The notes below the pieces were generated by a model. The model did no database searches. It was not told the origin of the DNA and saw only the letters and a program-made list of their open reading frames with translations. DNA of 64,000 nucleotides from CAZUHB01 sp964620445 (lineage in GTDB: Bacteria > Planctomycetota > B15-G4 > CAYZWU01): the NCBI GenBank assembly GCA_964620445.1, contig CAZUHB010000010.1, forward strand, positions 62,001 through 126,000, given 5' to 3'. The translations under genes and the position numbers were made by a program. Positions 35,701-43,278 of this stretch are shown here, one piece after another; position 1 is the stretch's first letter, and every line of letters begins with the position of its first letter.

Positions 35701-37077
35701 ATGGCGCGAAAACCACGTTTCATCGTCGAAGGAATCCGACACGCCACGATCAACGGACACCGCCTTCATCTGCGGCTCACCGATCCGTCGGAGGAGAACT
35801 TTCTCTGGGTCAATGGCCGGTCTCCGCCGCTCGTGCTCGACCAGGTGGCCGCCGAATTCGTCGCCTTCCTGATCGATGCCATGTGGGATCATCAGCAATC
35901 GGGAGACGATGAAAGCGACGCGGTTCGAGGGCAGGTCGTGGAGCGCATGTTCCGGCGCTATCGCAGCCGCTGGCCGCTCGGGGCGCAGCGCGTGACGCGC
36001 GAGAAGATCGGCGCCGACCTCGACCGTATCTTCGGGACGATCCTTGCATTTGCGAACGGAGAGTGTCCGATCGAGGCGGGTCTGGAGACGGAGCCGATCG
36101 TACACGACGAATGGGCCGCGCCGGCGCGGATCGATCTGGCTCTCACCTATCGCTGCAACCTCGATTGCGCGCATTGCTACACGGGCGGCCCTCGCAACAT
36201 GCAGGAACTCTGCACCGACGAATGGCTGCGCGTCTACGAGATCCTCTGGAGGAAGGGGATACCGCAGGTTGTGTTCACCGGCGGGGAACCCACACTGCGC
36301 GACGATCTGGTGACGCTCGTTTCAGAGGCGGAGGAGTTCGTCACCGGTCTCGTGACCAATGGTGTGCGCCTCGCCGAATTGGCCGAGCCGCTCCGGGATG
36401 CGAGCCTCGACTACATTCAGGTCACGCTCGAATCCGAGGACGGACAGGTCCACAACGAGATGGTCGGCGACAGGGAGGGGGACGCTTTCGAGCGCACAAT
36501 TTCGGGTATCGAGACCGCGCTCGGACTGGGCATGGAAGTCGTGACGAACACGACCCTGACCAGCCGCAATGCGCCCCGATTCAGCGATCTGCTCCGCTTC
36601 GGCCGCGGCCTCGGCCTGAAGAACATGGCCTGCAACACCGTGATCTGCAGCGGTCGGGGAAAAGCCGTTCGGACGGAGGATCCACTCGGCCTTTCCGGTG
36701 TGAAGGAGATCCTTTCCGAGGCCTCGGCCACGGCTCGCAAAATCGGTATCGACCTTCAGTGGTACACTCCGACCTGCTACCTCGACCTGAATCCGGTCGA
36801 TCTCGGTTTCGGGCCGAAGAGCTGTTCGGCAGCGGCGCACAACATGACCGTTCAACCGGACGGCACGGTTCTTCCTTGCCAGAGCTGGCCCGAGAGTGTC
36901 GGGCAGATCCTGGAGGTCTCCTTCGACAGGATCTGGAGTCATCCGCTCTGCGCCGCTCTCCGCGGCCATGACAGGGCGAAGAAAAATCCGCAATGCGCGC
37001 AATGCGCCGAACTCGCTCTCTGCGGCGGCGGCTGTCCGCTCGACGATTTCCAGACAGGGCAGGGAGGCATACCATGA
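35701..37077 (+). CDS. radical SAM/SPASM enzyme, possible peptide maturase
   Basis: 458 residues. The radical SAM cluster motif is Cys152-x3-Cys156-x2-Cys159 (CNLDCAHC), followed by VFTGGEPTLRDD (SAM-binding GGE). The C-terminus is a SPASM-type domain with many cysteines (CSAAAH, PCQSW, CAQCAELALCGGGCP) that would bind extra FeS clusters. The N-terminal ~140 residues contain LVLDQVAAEFVAFLIDAMWDH, faintly like a PqqD/RRE peptide-recognition element. GAGGAGGAG precedes the start; ATG 35701 is chosen, with GTG 35698 and TTG 35692 as alternatives. The stop overlaps the next ATG (ATGA). Enzymes of this class install thioether or C-C links in peptides, and the next gene encodes a cysteine-rich tail. 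Confidence 0.87.
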   Translation: MARKPRFIVEGIRHATINGHRLHLRLTDPSEENFLWVNGRSPPLVLDQVAAEFVAFLIDAMWDHQQSGDDESDAVRGQVVERMFRRYRSRWPLGAQRVTREKIGADLDRIFGTILAFANGECPIEAGLETEPIVHDEWAAPARIDLALTYRCNLDCAHCYTGGPRNMQELCTDEWLRVYEILWRKGIPQVVFTGGEPTLRDDLVTLVSEAEEFVTGLVTNGVRLAELAEPLRDASLDYIQVTLESEDGQVHNEMVGDREGDAFERTISGIETALGLGMEVVTNTTLTSRNAPRFSDLLRFGRGLGLKNMACNTVICSGRGKAVRTEDPLGLSGVKEILSEASATARKIGIDLQWYTPTCYLDLNPVDLGFGPKSCSAAAHNMTVQPDGTVLPCQSWPESVGQILEVSFDRIWSHPLCAALRGHDRAKKNPQCAQCAELALCGGGCPLDDFQTGQGGIP

Positions 37078-38087
37078 GAATCAGTGCAGCACTTTGCATC
37101 GTGACCGGCCTGGCGATCGCAGCATTTCTCGGATTGGCGCCGGGAGACACGGGCACCTACGAGATCCTCGAGTACGGCATTACCCTCACTCCCGACGAAA
37201 CGGGACGGACCGAGATCTCCTATCATCAGAAGTGGAAGGTCACCGGCGGCGAGATTCCCTGGATAACGGTGGGAACGGCCAATTCGAATTTCTCGATCGT
37301 CAAGGGTGCGCTCAGCCGCAACGCGACGCGCATCCGGAAATCCGGCGGAGGGGGCTGGTCCGGTGTGAGGATCACGCTCGACCGGGCCTACGTCGCGGGC
37401 GAGGTTTTCGAGGTGGGATTTGCCATCGAGCAGAGGGGACTCTTTCACAGGCATGAGCGCGGTTACCGGCTCCATTTCGTGCCGGGGTGGTACGACCGCG
37501 CTTCGATTGGCGCCCTGCGCGTGACCCTTGCCTTCTTCACCGACCTCGAGGGCGCGAGCGCTGATCCGGAACCCGACATCGGCGAGGCGCGAACCTTGGT
37601 CTGGGAGAGGAGCGATCTGGCCCGGGGGACCAAGGTTCCGATCGGGATCGTTTTTCCGAGCCGGCTCTTTCCCGGACCGCTGCAGCTGGAACAGCCCGTT
37701 GCGAATCCCATGGGTGGACGTTTCGGGAAGAAGTCGCGCAATGCCGATATCGCCGTGTTCGTCGTGCTCATCGCGGTGATTCCCGTCATAGTGATCATCG
37801 TGTTCGCCGCCAGATCGGCCAAGCGCACCCAGCGGTACGGCGGGGGAGGGCGGGTCGGAGTGGGCGGGAGCCCGGCGGCCTTCACACGCGGCTGCGTGAT
37901 CTCCTGCGCCTGTGCGTGCGTGGCCTGTGCCTGCGCCTGCGCTTGCGCGGGCGGCGGTGCGGCAGGTTGCGACCGCAAGTCGACGGCGTCTTGCCCTCTC
38001 TGCGCGGCATGCAATAACGTAAAGTGTCCGCTCCATCGCGGTCACTCGGTTTCTCCGCCCCCGGTGATTCGAGGTTCGGACAGATGA
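37074..38087 (+). CDS. membrane protein with a C-terminal CACAC-type 13-cysteine tail
   Basis: 337 residues. Signal peptide MRISAALCIVTGLAIAAFLGLA; residues ~25-215 form an exported beta-rich domain (YEILEYGITLTPDETGRTEISY ... FVPGWYDRASIGALRVTL). One membrane span follows at about residues 226-246 (IAVFVVLIAVIPVIVIIVFAA), then a Gly-rich basic segment and a tail with 13 cysteines: 274, 278, 280, 282, 285, 287, 289, 291, 299, 307, 310, 313 and 318. Eight of them form an alternating Cys-Ala run, then GGGAAGC. Topology places the tail in the cytoplasm, where the upstream radical SAM enzyme could act on it. From memory, unverified, similar Cys-Ala tails exist in some Firmicutes membrane proteins. 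ATGA overlaps join it to both neighbours. Confidence 0.8.
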   Translation: MRISAALCIVTGLAIAAFLGLAPGDTGTYEILEYGITLTPDETGRTEISYHQKWKVTGGEIPWITVGTANSNFSIVKGALSRNATRIRKSGGGGWSGVRITLDRAYVAGEVFEVGFAIEQRGLFHRHERGYRLHFVPGWYDRASIGALRVTLAFFTDLEGASADPEPDIGEARTLVWERSDLARGTKVPIGIVFPSRLFPGPLQLEQPVANPMGGRFGKKSRNADIAVFVVLIAVIPVIVIIVFAARSAKRTQRYGGGGRVGVGGSPAAFTRGCVISCACACVACACACACAGGGAAGCDRKSTASCPLCAACNNVKCPLHRGHSVSPPPVIRGSDR

Positions 38088-41000
38088 GCGATACGAGCCG
38101 CCGTGAGGTCGAAGACCTCTTTCAGCAGGCAGCGGATCTTCCAGCCGAAGAGCGTCCCGGGTTTCTGCGCGAACGCTGCGGTGCGAACGAGGCGTTGCGC
38201 GCCGAGGTCGACGCACTGCTCTCCTGTCACGACGAAGGGCGGATCGAGTCGCTCAGGGCCGTGGAGAGCGAAGACGGCCCTGGAATCGATCTGGTCGGTG
38301 AGACGGTCGGACCGTACACGATCGTGGAGCTCATCGGCGAGGGTGGATTCGGCGCGGTCTACAGGGCCGAGCAGGAGGAGCCGATCCGGCGCACGGTGGC
38401 GTTGAAGGTGATCAAGCTCGGCATGGACACGAAGCAGATCCTCGCGCGATTCGACGCCGAGCGGCAGGCGCTCGCCATGATGGATCACCCGAACATCGCC
38501 AGGGTCTTCGACGCGGGCGCGACCGACAAGGGACGTCCCTACTTCGCGATGGAACTCGTCAGAGGGGCACCCATCACCGAGTACTGCGACAAGAAGAGCC
38601 TCACCCCGGCGGAACGGATCGCGCTCTTTTCCAGGGTCTGCCACGCGGTGCAGCACGCCCATCAGAAGGGGATCATCCACCGGGATATCAAACCGTCGAA
38701 CGTTCTCGTCACCATTCACGACGGCGAGCCCGTGCCGAAGGTGATCGATTTCGGGATTGCCAAGGCCACGAAGGAACGGCTCACGGAAAAAACACTCTCC
38801 ACCGGCGAGTACCAGTTTCTCGGCACGCCCGAGTACATGAGCCCCGAGCAGGCCGACGTGGGCCGGATCGATATCGACACGAGGAGCGATATCTATTCCC
38901 TCGGAGTGCTGCTCTACGTCTTGCTCACCGGGGGATCGCCCTTCGGAAGAGCCACCTTGCGCCGCGTCGCTTACTGGGAGGTGCAGCGCATCATCCGCGA
39001 GGAGGATCCGCCCACACCCTCGCAGCGACTCAGCCGCCTCGGCAGGGAGCTGAGAGATGTGGCCAGGTTCCGTCGGGTGTCACCCTCCGTTCTGCGCCGG
39101 CTCGTAAAGGGGGATCTCGACTGGATCGTGATGAAGGCGCTCGAAAAGGACCGCGACCGGCGGTATCAGACCGCGTCCAGCCTTGCGGCCGATCTGCGGC
39201 GCCACCTGAAAAACGAACCGGTGCAGGCCGGCCCGCCGGGCGCCGCGTACAGGCTGCGCAAGTTCGTCGCACGGTACAAGGTTCCGGTCATGGTGGGGGG
39301 GCTCGTGGCGGCCGCGCTGGTCATCGGATTGTCGTTCGCCCTTTTTGGGCTGTTCCAGGCGACCAAGGCGCGCGACGAGCTCAGGATCGAGCGGGACGCG
39401 GCGGAGCGGGCGCGCATCGACGCGGAAAGGGCGCGCGCCGGTGAAGAGGCGGAGCGCTGCCGCGCCGAGGAGAACGAGAGGAAAGCCCGCACCGAGGCGG
39501 ACCGGTGCGCGGCAGTGAGCGCCTTCCTGCAGGAGATGCTCGCATCCGTCGATCCGGAAAACGCTCTCGGCCGCGAACCCACGATGCGCTTCGTGCTCGA
39601 CGAGGCGGCGGCCCGGATCGAGGAGGGCTCCCTGCAAGACGAGGCCGGGGCCGAGGCCGCGGTGCGCATGACGATCGGCAAAACATACAAGGCTCTGGGG
39701 CTCTTTTGCAATGCGGCCGTTCACCTGCGGAAAGCCGAGGCGATCTGGCATGAGTTGCTCGGCGAAGAAGCCCCTGAAACGCTGCGCGCCCGGAGCGCCC
39801 TGGCCGACCTCTATTGCCGCGAGGGGAAGTATGCACTGGCGGAAACGATTCTCCGGCAGACCCTCGAGGCCGAATCGCGCCTCCTCGGCGAGGCGCACCC
39901 GGACACGCTGGTGACCATGAACAGGCTCGGCGTTTCGCTCTGGAGGCAGGAGAAGAACGCGGAAGCGGAAGCATTTCATCGCCGCGCCCTCGATTATCAG
40001 CGCCGGATTCTGGGAGACGAACACCTGTCGACACTGCGAACACTGACCAACCTGGGAACGAGCCTCCTCGGTCAGAGACGGCTCGACGAGGCGGAAGAGA
40101 TACTGAGCCGCACCCTCGAGATCAACAGTCGTGTTCTGGGCGACATCCATCCCGACACGCAGAAGACGATGAACAACCTCGCCCTCGTTTACGAGCGCAA
40201 AGGCGATCTTGGCCGGGCGGAGAAGCTGTTCCGCCAGGCCCTGGACATGGACCGCCGCGTTCTGGGCACCGATCATCCGAGCACGCAGATTCCGCTCTAC
40301 AACGTGATCCGCGTTCTGTCGATGCAGGGGAGGAGCGAAGAGGCGCGGTCCTTCGTCAAGGAGCAGATCGCCGTTCGCCGGCGCGCCGCGACCGCCGAGG
40401 ATGCTCATCCTGCCGCGCTCAACGATTACGCCTGGATCTTGATGACCTGCGAGTTCGACGATCTCCGCGATGCGGCCGCGGCTCTTCCCATCGCGAAGAG
40501 AGCTGTCCTCGCGGAGGGCGGACAGGATCCCAACATCTGGGATACTCTCGGTCTGGCCTACGAGCTGAACCACGATCTGCCCAGGGCGATCGAGTCGCAG
40601 CGCCGGGCGATGGAACTGCTCCCCGTGGAAGGATCCTCGCTCCGCCTCGAGATCGAGGCGCGCTTCATCGGACTGCTCTGGAAAGAGAACGGTTTCGAAG
40701 GGATCGAGGATCTCGTCCTGTCGGCGATGAACGAAAAACTCGCCGCGGTCTGGTCGGAGGAGGGACGGTTCTCGAAGGAGGAATTCACTCCCGGATCTCT
40801 GATGGTCGCGCTTGGCGGGACTCTGAAGGAGAGGACCCGTTATGCCGAGGCCGATCTCCTTCTCGAAGAGTGCTTGACGGTGAGGAGGAAGATTCTGCCA
40901 GACGAGCACTGGCTGATCGGCGAGACGATGAGCCATCTGGGCGAGGTTCTGGCATGCCGGAGGCGTTTCGAAGAAGCCGAGCGGCTGCTCCTCGCCGGGG

Positions 41001-41146
41001 CGGCCCTGGTCGAGCAGGGCGTGGACACCCCGCTCGAGCGCAAGCATCTCGTCAGGGAGCGGTTGATCGCGTTCTACGAGAAGTGGCGGAAACCGGCCGA
41101 GGCGGACAGATGGAGGACAAAGGGGCGAAGAAGGAGCAACCAGTGA
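38084..41146 (+). CDS. Ser/Thr protein kinase with membrane span and C-terminal TPR array
   Basis: 1020 residues. ATG 38084 overlaps the previous stop (ATGA). The kinase domain (about 80-370) has a glycine loop GEGGFGAVY, Lys108 in VALKVIK, Asp201 in HRDIKPSN and Asp222 in DFG, so it should be active. A membrane span (VMVGGLVAAALVIGLSFALFGLF, about 400-425) is followed by a charged coiled coil (RDELRIERDAAERARIDAERARA). TPR/kinesin-light-chain-like repeats follow (AETILRQTLEAESRLLGEAHPDTL and repeats), about residues 500-1000. This architecture is frequent in Planctomycetota and related phyla. The TPRs would lie outside the membrane. Substrates are unknown; a link to the adjacent cysteine-tail protein is inferred from gene overlap. 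Confidence 0.93.
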   Translation: MSDTSRREVEDLFQQAADLPAEERPGFLRERCGANEALRAEVDALLSCHDEGRIESLRAVESEDGPGIDLVGETVGPYTIVELIGEGGFGAVYRAEQEEPIRRTVALKVIKLGMDTKQILARFDAERQALAMMDHPNIARVFDAGATDKGRPYFAMELVRGAPITEYCDKKSLTPAERIALFSRVCHAVQHAHQKGIIHRDIKPSNVLVTIHDGEPVPKVIDFGIAKATKERLTEKTLSTGEYQFLGTPEYMSPEQADVGRIDIDTRSDIYSLGVLLYVLLTGGSPFGRATLRRVAYWEVQRIIREEDPPTPSQRLSRLGRELRDVARFRRVSPSVLRRLVKGDLDWIVMKALEKDRDRRYQTASSLAADLRRHLKNEPVQAGPPGAAYRLRKFVARYKVPVMVGGLVAAALVIGLSFALFGLFQATKARDELRIERDAAERARIDAERARAGEEAERCRAEENERKARTEADRCAAVSAFLQEMLASVDPENALGREPTMRFVLDEAAARIEEGSLQDEAGAEAAVRMTIGKTYKALGLFCNAAVHLRKAEAIWHELLGEEAPETLRARSALADLYCREGKYALAETILRQTLEAESRLLGEAHPDTLVTMNRLGVSLWRQEKNAEAEAFHRRALDYQRRILGDEHLSTLRTLTNLGTSLLGQRRLDEAEEILSRTLEINSRVLGDIHPDTQKTMNNLALVYERKGDLGRAEKLFRQALDMDRRVLGTDHPSTQIPLYNVIRVLSMQGRSEEARSFVKEQIAVRRRAATAEDAHPAALNDYAWILMTCEFDDLRDAAAALPIAKRAVLAEGGQDPNIWDTLGLAYELNHDLPRAIESQRRAMELLPVEGSSLRLEIEARFIGLLWKENGFEGIEDLVLSAMNEKLAAVWSEEGRFSKEEFTPGSLMVALGGTLKERTRYAEADLLLEECLTVRRKILPDEHWLIGETMSHLGEVLACRRRFEEAERLLLAGAALVEQGVDTPLERKHLVRERLIAFYEKWRKPAEADRWRTKGRRRSNQ

Positions 41147-42162
41147 CGGGAAAGAAGGATCCTATCATCACGCGCAAGGATTTTCTCAAGCGATCCTCGG
41201 CCGGTCTGCTGGCGGCGGGGTTCTTGACAGATATCACTCTGGCCGGCCAGGACCGGGCCGGGCCGTCGCGATCGTCCGAACCGGTCGTGGCTGATGATGT
41301 AAGGCCTCTCTGTTCGCTCGGAAAGACGGGCATCGAGGTGACACCTGTCGGCTTCGGGGCGGCTCGCACCATGGAACCGGTTCTTCTCAAGAGCGCTCTC
41401 GACAAGGGGATCAATTTCCTCGACACGGGGCGATCCTATTTCAACGGGCAGAACGAGGTCATGGTGGGCAAGGTGGTGCGCGGCCTGCGCGACAGGGTGG
41501 TGATCCAGTCGAAGATCAGCCTTCGTCTCGGGCGGGCCGGAAGCGACCTCGACGCGCCCGCGACGGCGGACCGGATCGAGAGGATGATGCAGTCGTCGCT
41601 CGAGAAGAGTCTCGTCGCTCTGAAGACCGATTACGTGGACATCATGCTCCTTCATGGAGCCAGCTCGGTCGATCTCATCAGCCATCGCGCCGTGACCGGG
41701 TTTTTCGAAAGAGCCCGGAAGGCGGGGCATATCAGGGCGTGCGGTTTCTCGTCGCACACGAACCAGGTCGAGCTCCTGCGGTGGCTGAACAAGAATCCGG
41801 TCTACCACGTGGTCATGGTTCCCTACAATCACAAGGGATCCTTCGTGCATTCGAGAAGCGGCCACTACAGCGAGTGGGATCAGCCCGCGCTGGAGGTGGA
41901 GCTGAAGAGGGCGCACTCGAAAGGGATCGGGATCGTGGCCATGAAAACCTGTTCGGCGGGACCTTACGCGTTTCGCGAGGAGGGTGCCGCGGGAGAGGAG
42001 GCGGAAGAGGACGGGGCCGAGCCGCTCGAGCCCCGGGATCGCCCCAAACCGACTTTCGGCGCTGCACTCGGATGGGTTCTCGCTCACGAACATGTTCATT
42101 CGACCGCGGTGGCGATGGGTAACCTGGACGAGATCGATGAGAACGTGCAAGCCATGCAATAA
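41143..42162 (+). CDS. Tat-exported aldo/keto reductase-family protein
   Basis: 339 residues from GTG 41143, which overlaps the kinase stop (GTGA) and has AAGGAG 7 nt upstream; ATG 41110 is a weaker alternative. The leader ITRKDFLKRSSAGLLAAGFL is Tat-like, but its motif is Arg-Lys, not Arg-Arg. The barrel contains LGKTGIEVTPVGFGAA, FLDTGRSYFNGQNE (Asp and Tyr of the active site), VIQSKIS (Lys) and IMLLHG (His), so the AKR tetrad appears complete. A Glu-rich insertion (EEGAAGEEAEEDGAEPLEP) interrupts the C-terminal part. It should reduce carbonyls with NADPH, although an exported AKR needs a cofactor source. It is fourth in an overlapping gene set. Confidence 0.87.
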   Translation: MTGKKDPIITRKDFLKRSSAGLLAAGFLTDITLAGQDRAGPSRSSEPVVADDVRPLCSLGKTGIEVTPVGFGAARTMEPVLLKSALDKGINFLDTGRSYFNGQNEVMVGKVVRGLRDRVVIQSKISLRLGRAGSDLDAPATADRIERMMQSSLEKSLVALKTDYVDIMLLHGASSVDLISHRAVTGFFERARKAGHIRACGFSSHTNQVELLRWLNKNPVYHVVMVPYNHKGSFVHSRSGHYSEWDQPALEVELKRAHSKGIGIVAMKTCSAGPYAFREEGAAGEEAEEDGAEPLEPRDRPKPTFGAALGWVLAHEHVHSTAVAMGNLDEIDENVQAMQ

Positions 42163-43099
42163 TCCCGAACAGGGAACGAAGGCTCTCCTCGGCGCGGTTT
42201 CGCGGATCCTTCTTCTTGCGCTCCTTCTCTTGCCCGCTTGCGTTCTCACGGCCGGGGGATCGTCCGGTTCGATCGAGAAGGAGCTTTCGGCCCTGTTCGA
42301 GACCGGAGGTTTCAGAGTCGACGAGGGGCCGTGCGGTTACGATGCCGCCAATCTCTACGACCGGATCAATGGCGCCGCACCCGCCTATCTCGCCGCCGGA
42401 TTCGAGTCTCTCACAGCCTTCGGGCTCTTCGACCAGGCAACGGGGACGGAGATTGCGACCGAGATTTTCGACATGGGCCGGGTCCGGAACGCCTTCGGGA
42501 TCTACTCGCTCGAGAGAGACCGGTCCGGTGCGGGCAAGGAGTTCGGAGGAGGCAGCTTCCGCGTCGATGGCGCGCTCTTCTTCTGGCAGGACAGGTACTA
42601 CATCAAGCTGTCCGCCTACGACATCGGTCCGCGCGTGGACGACTCGCTCTCATGTCTGGCGCAGCTCCTTTCCGGCAGGATTCCACGATCCGGCGGTCCG
42701 CCTGAGGAGTTCGAGTTTTTTCCCGGATCGGATCGGCTGCCCGGTTCGGAGCGTTACATCGCCCGAGACTGGCTCGGTCAGGATTGTTTGTCCGGTGTTT
42801 ACACCGTCGACTATGCCTCGGTTCGGACCGAATACACCGTGGCCCTGATCGTTTGTGCGAACGAAAAGGAAGCGGTTCTCGATTTCGAAGAACTCAGGTC
42901 CTTCGCGGCGGCCGGGAAAAATGATGTGACCGACCTGCCGGAAGCGGACCCGGCCGACGCATTTTTCGGAATGGTGAGCTATCACGGTCCCCTCGTCGCC
43001 GCACGCCGCAATGCGTACATTTTCGTGGTCCTCGGTCTCGAGGCCCCGGACGCCCTGGCAACTCTCGCCCCCATGATCGCGCAATTCGATCTCCATTGA
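42137..43099 (+). CDS. DUF6599-like secreted protein
   Basis: 320 residues. ATG 42137 lies 26 nt inside the aldo/keto reductase gene; no later ATG precedes the hydrophobic leader (RILLLALLLLPACVLTAGG). That leader contains LLPAC, a possible lipobox. The mature sequence (YDAANLYDRINGAAPAYLAAGF, then EIFDMGRVRNAFGIYSLER, then FFWQDRYYIKL) resembles the DUF6599 family as I recall it. Function is unknown. It closes the same-strand set that begins with the radical SAM gene. Confidence 0.75.
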   Translation: MRTCKPCNNPEQGTKALLGAVSRILLLALLLLPACVLTAGGSSGSIEKELSALFETGGFRVDEGPCGYDAANLYDRINGAAPAYLAAGFESLTAFGLFDQATGTEIATEIFDMGRVRNAFGIYSLERDRSGAGKEFGGGSFRVDGALFFWQDRYYIKLSAYDIGPRVDDSLSCLAQLLSGRIPRSGGPPEEFEFFPGSDRLPGSERYIARDWLGQDCLSGVYTVDYASVRTEYTVALIVCANEKEAVLDFEELRSFAAAGKNDVTDLPEADPADAFFGMVSYHGPLVAARRNAYIFVVLGLEAPDALATLAPMIAQFDLH

Positions 43100-43278
43100 G
43101 CACGGCCCGAACGATCCGTTGACGCGTCCGGAGATAAACGTGATTTTGCCACATTTACGTTGCAATAGAACTCTGTTAATTGTCGAATAAGTATTGTTCG
43201 GGCAGTTGGTTACATTTTCTGTGAGGTCGTGGTAATCGAGAGTTCGGGATTGGCCGCCTTTTTCAAGGGAGGTGCACC

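Noticed and set aside
37893..37946. Cys-Ala alternation as a DNA microsatellite artefact
   Set aside because: Codons vary (tgc/tgt, gcc/gcg/gct), the frame is kept through later spaced cysteines, and the stop overlaps the kinase start, so it is selected protein sequence.
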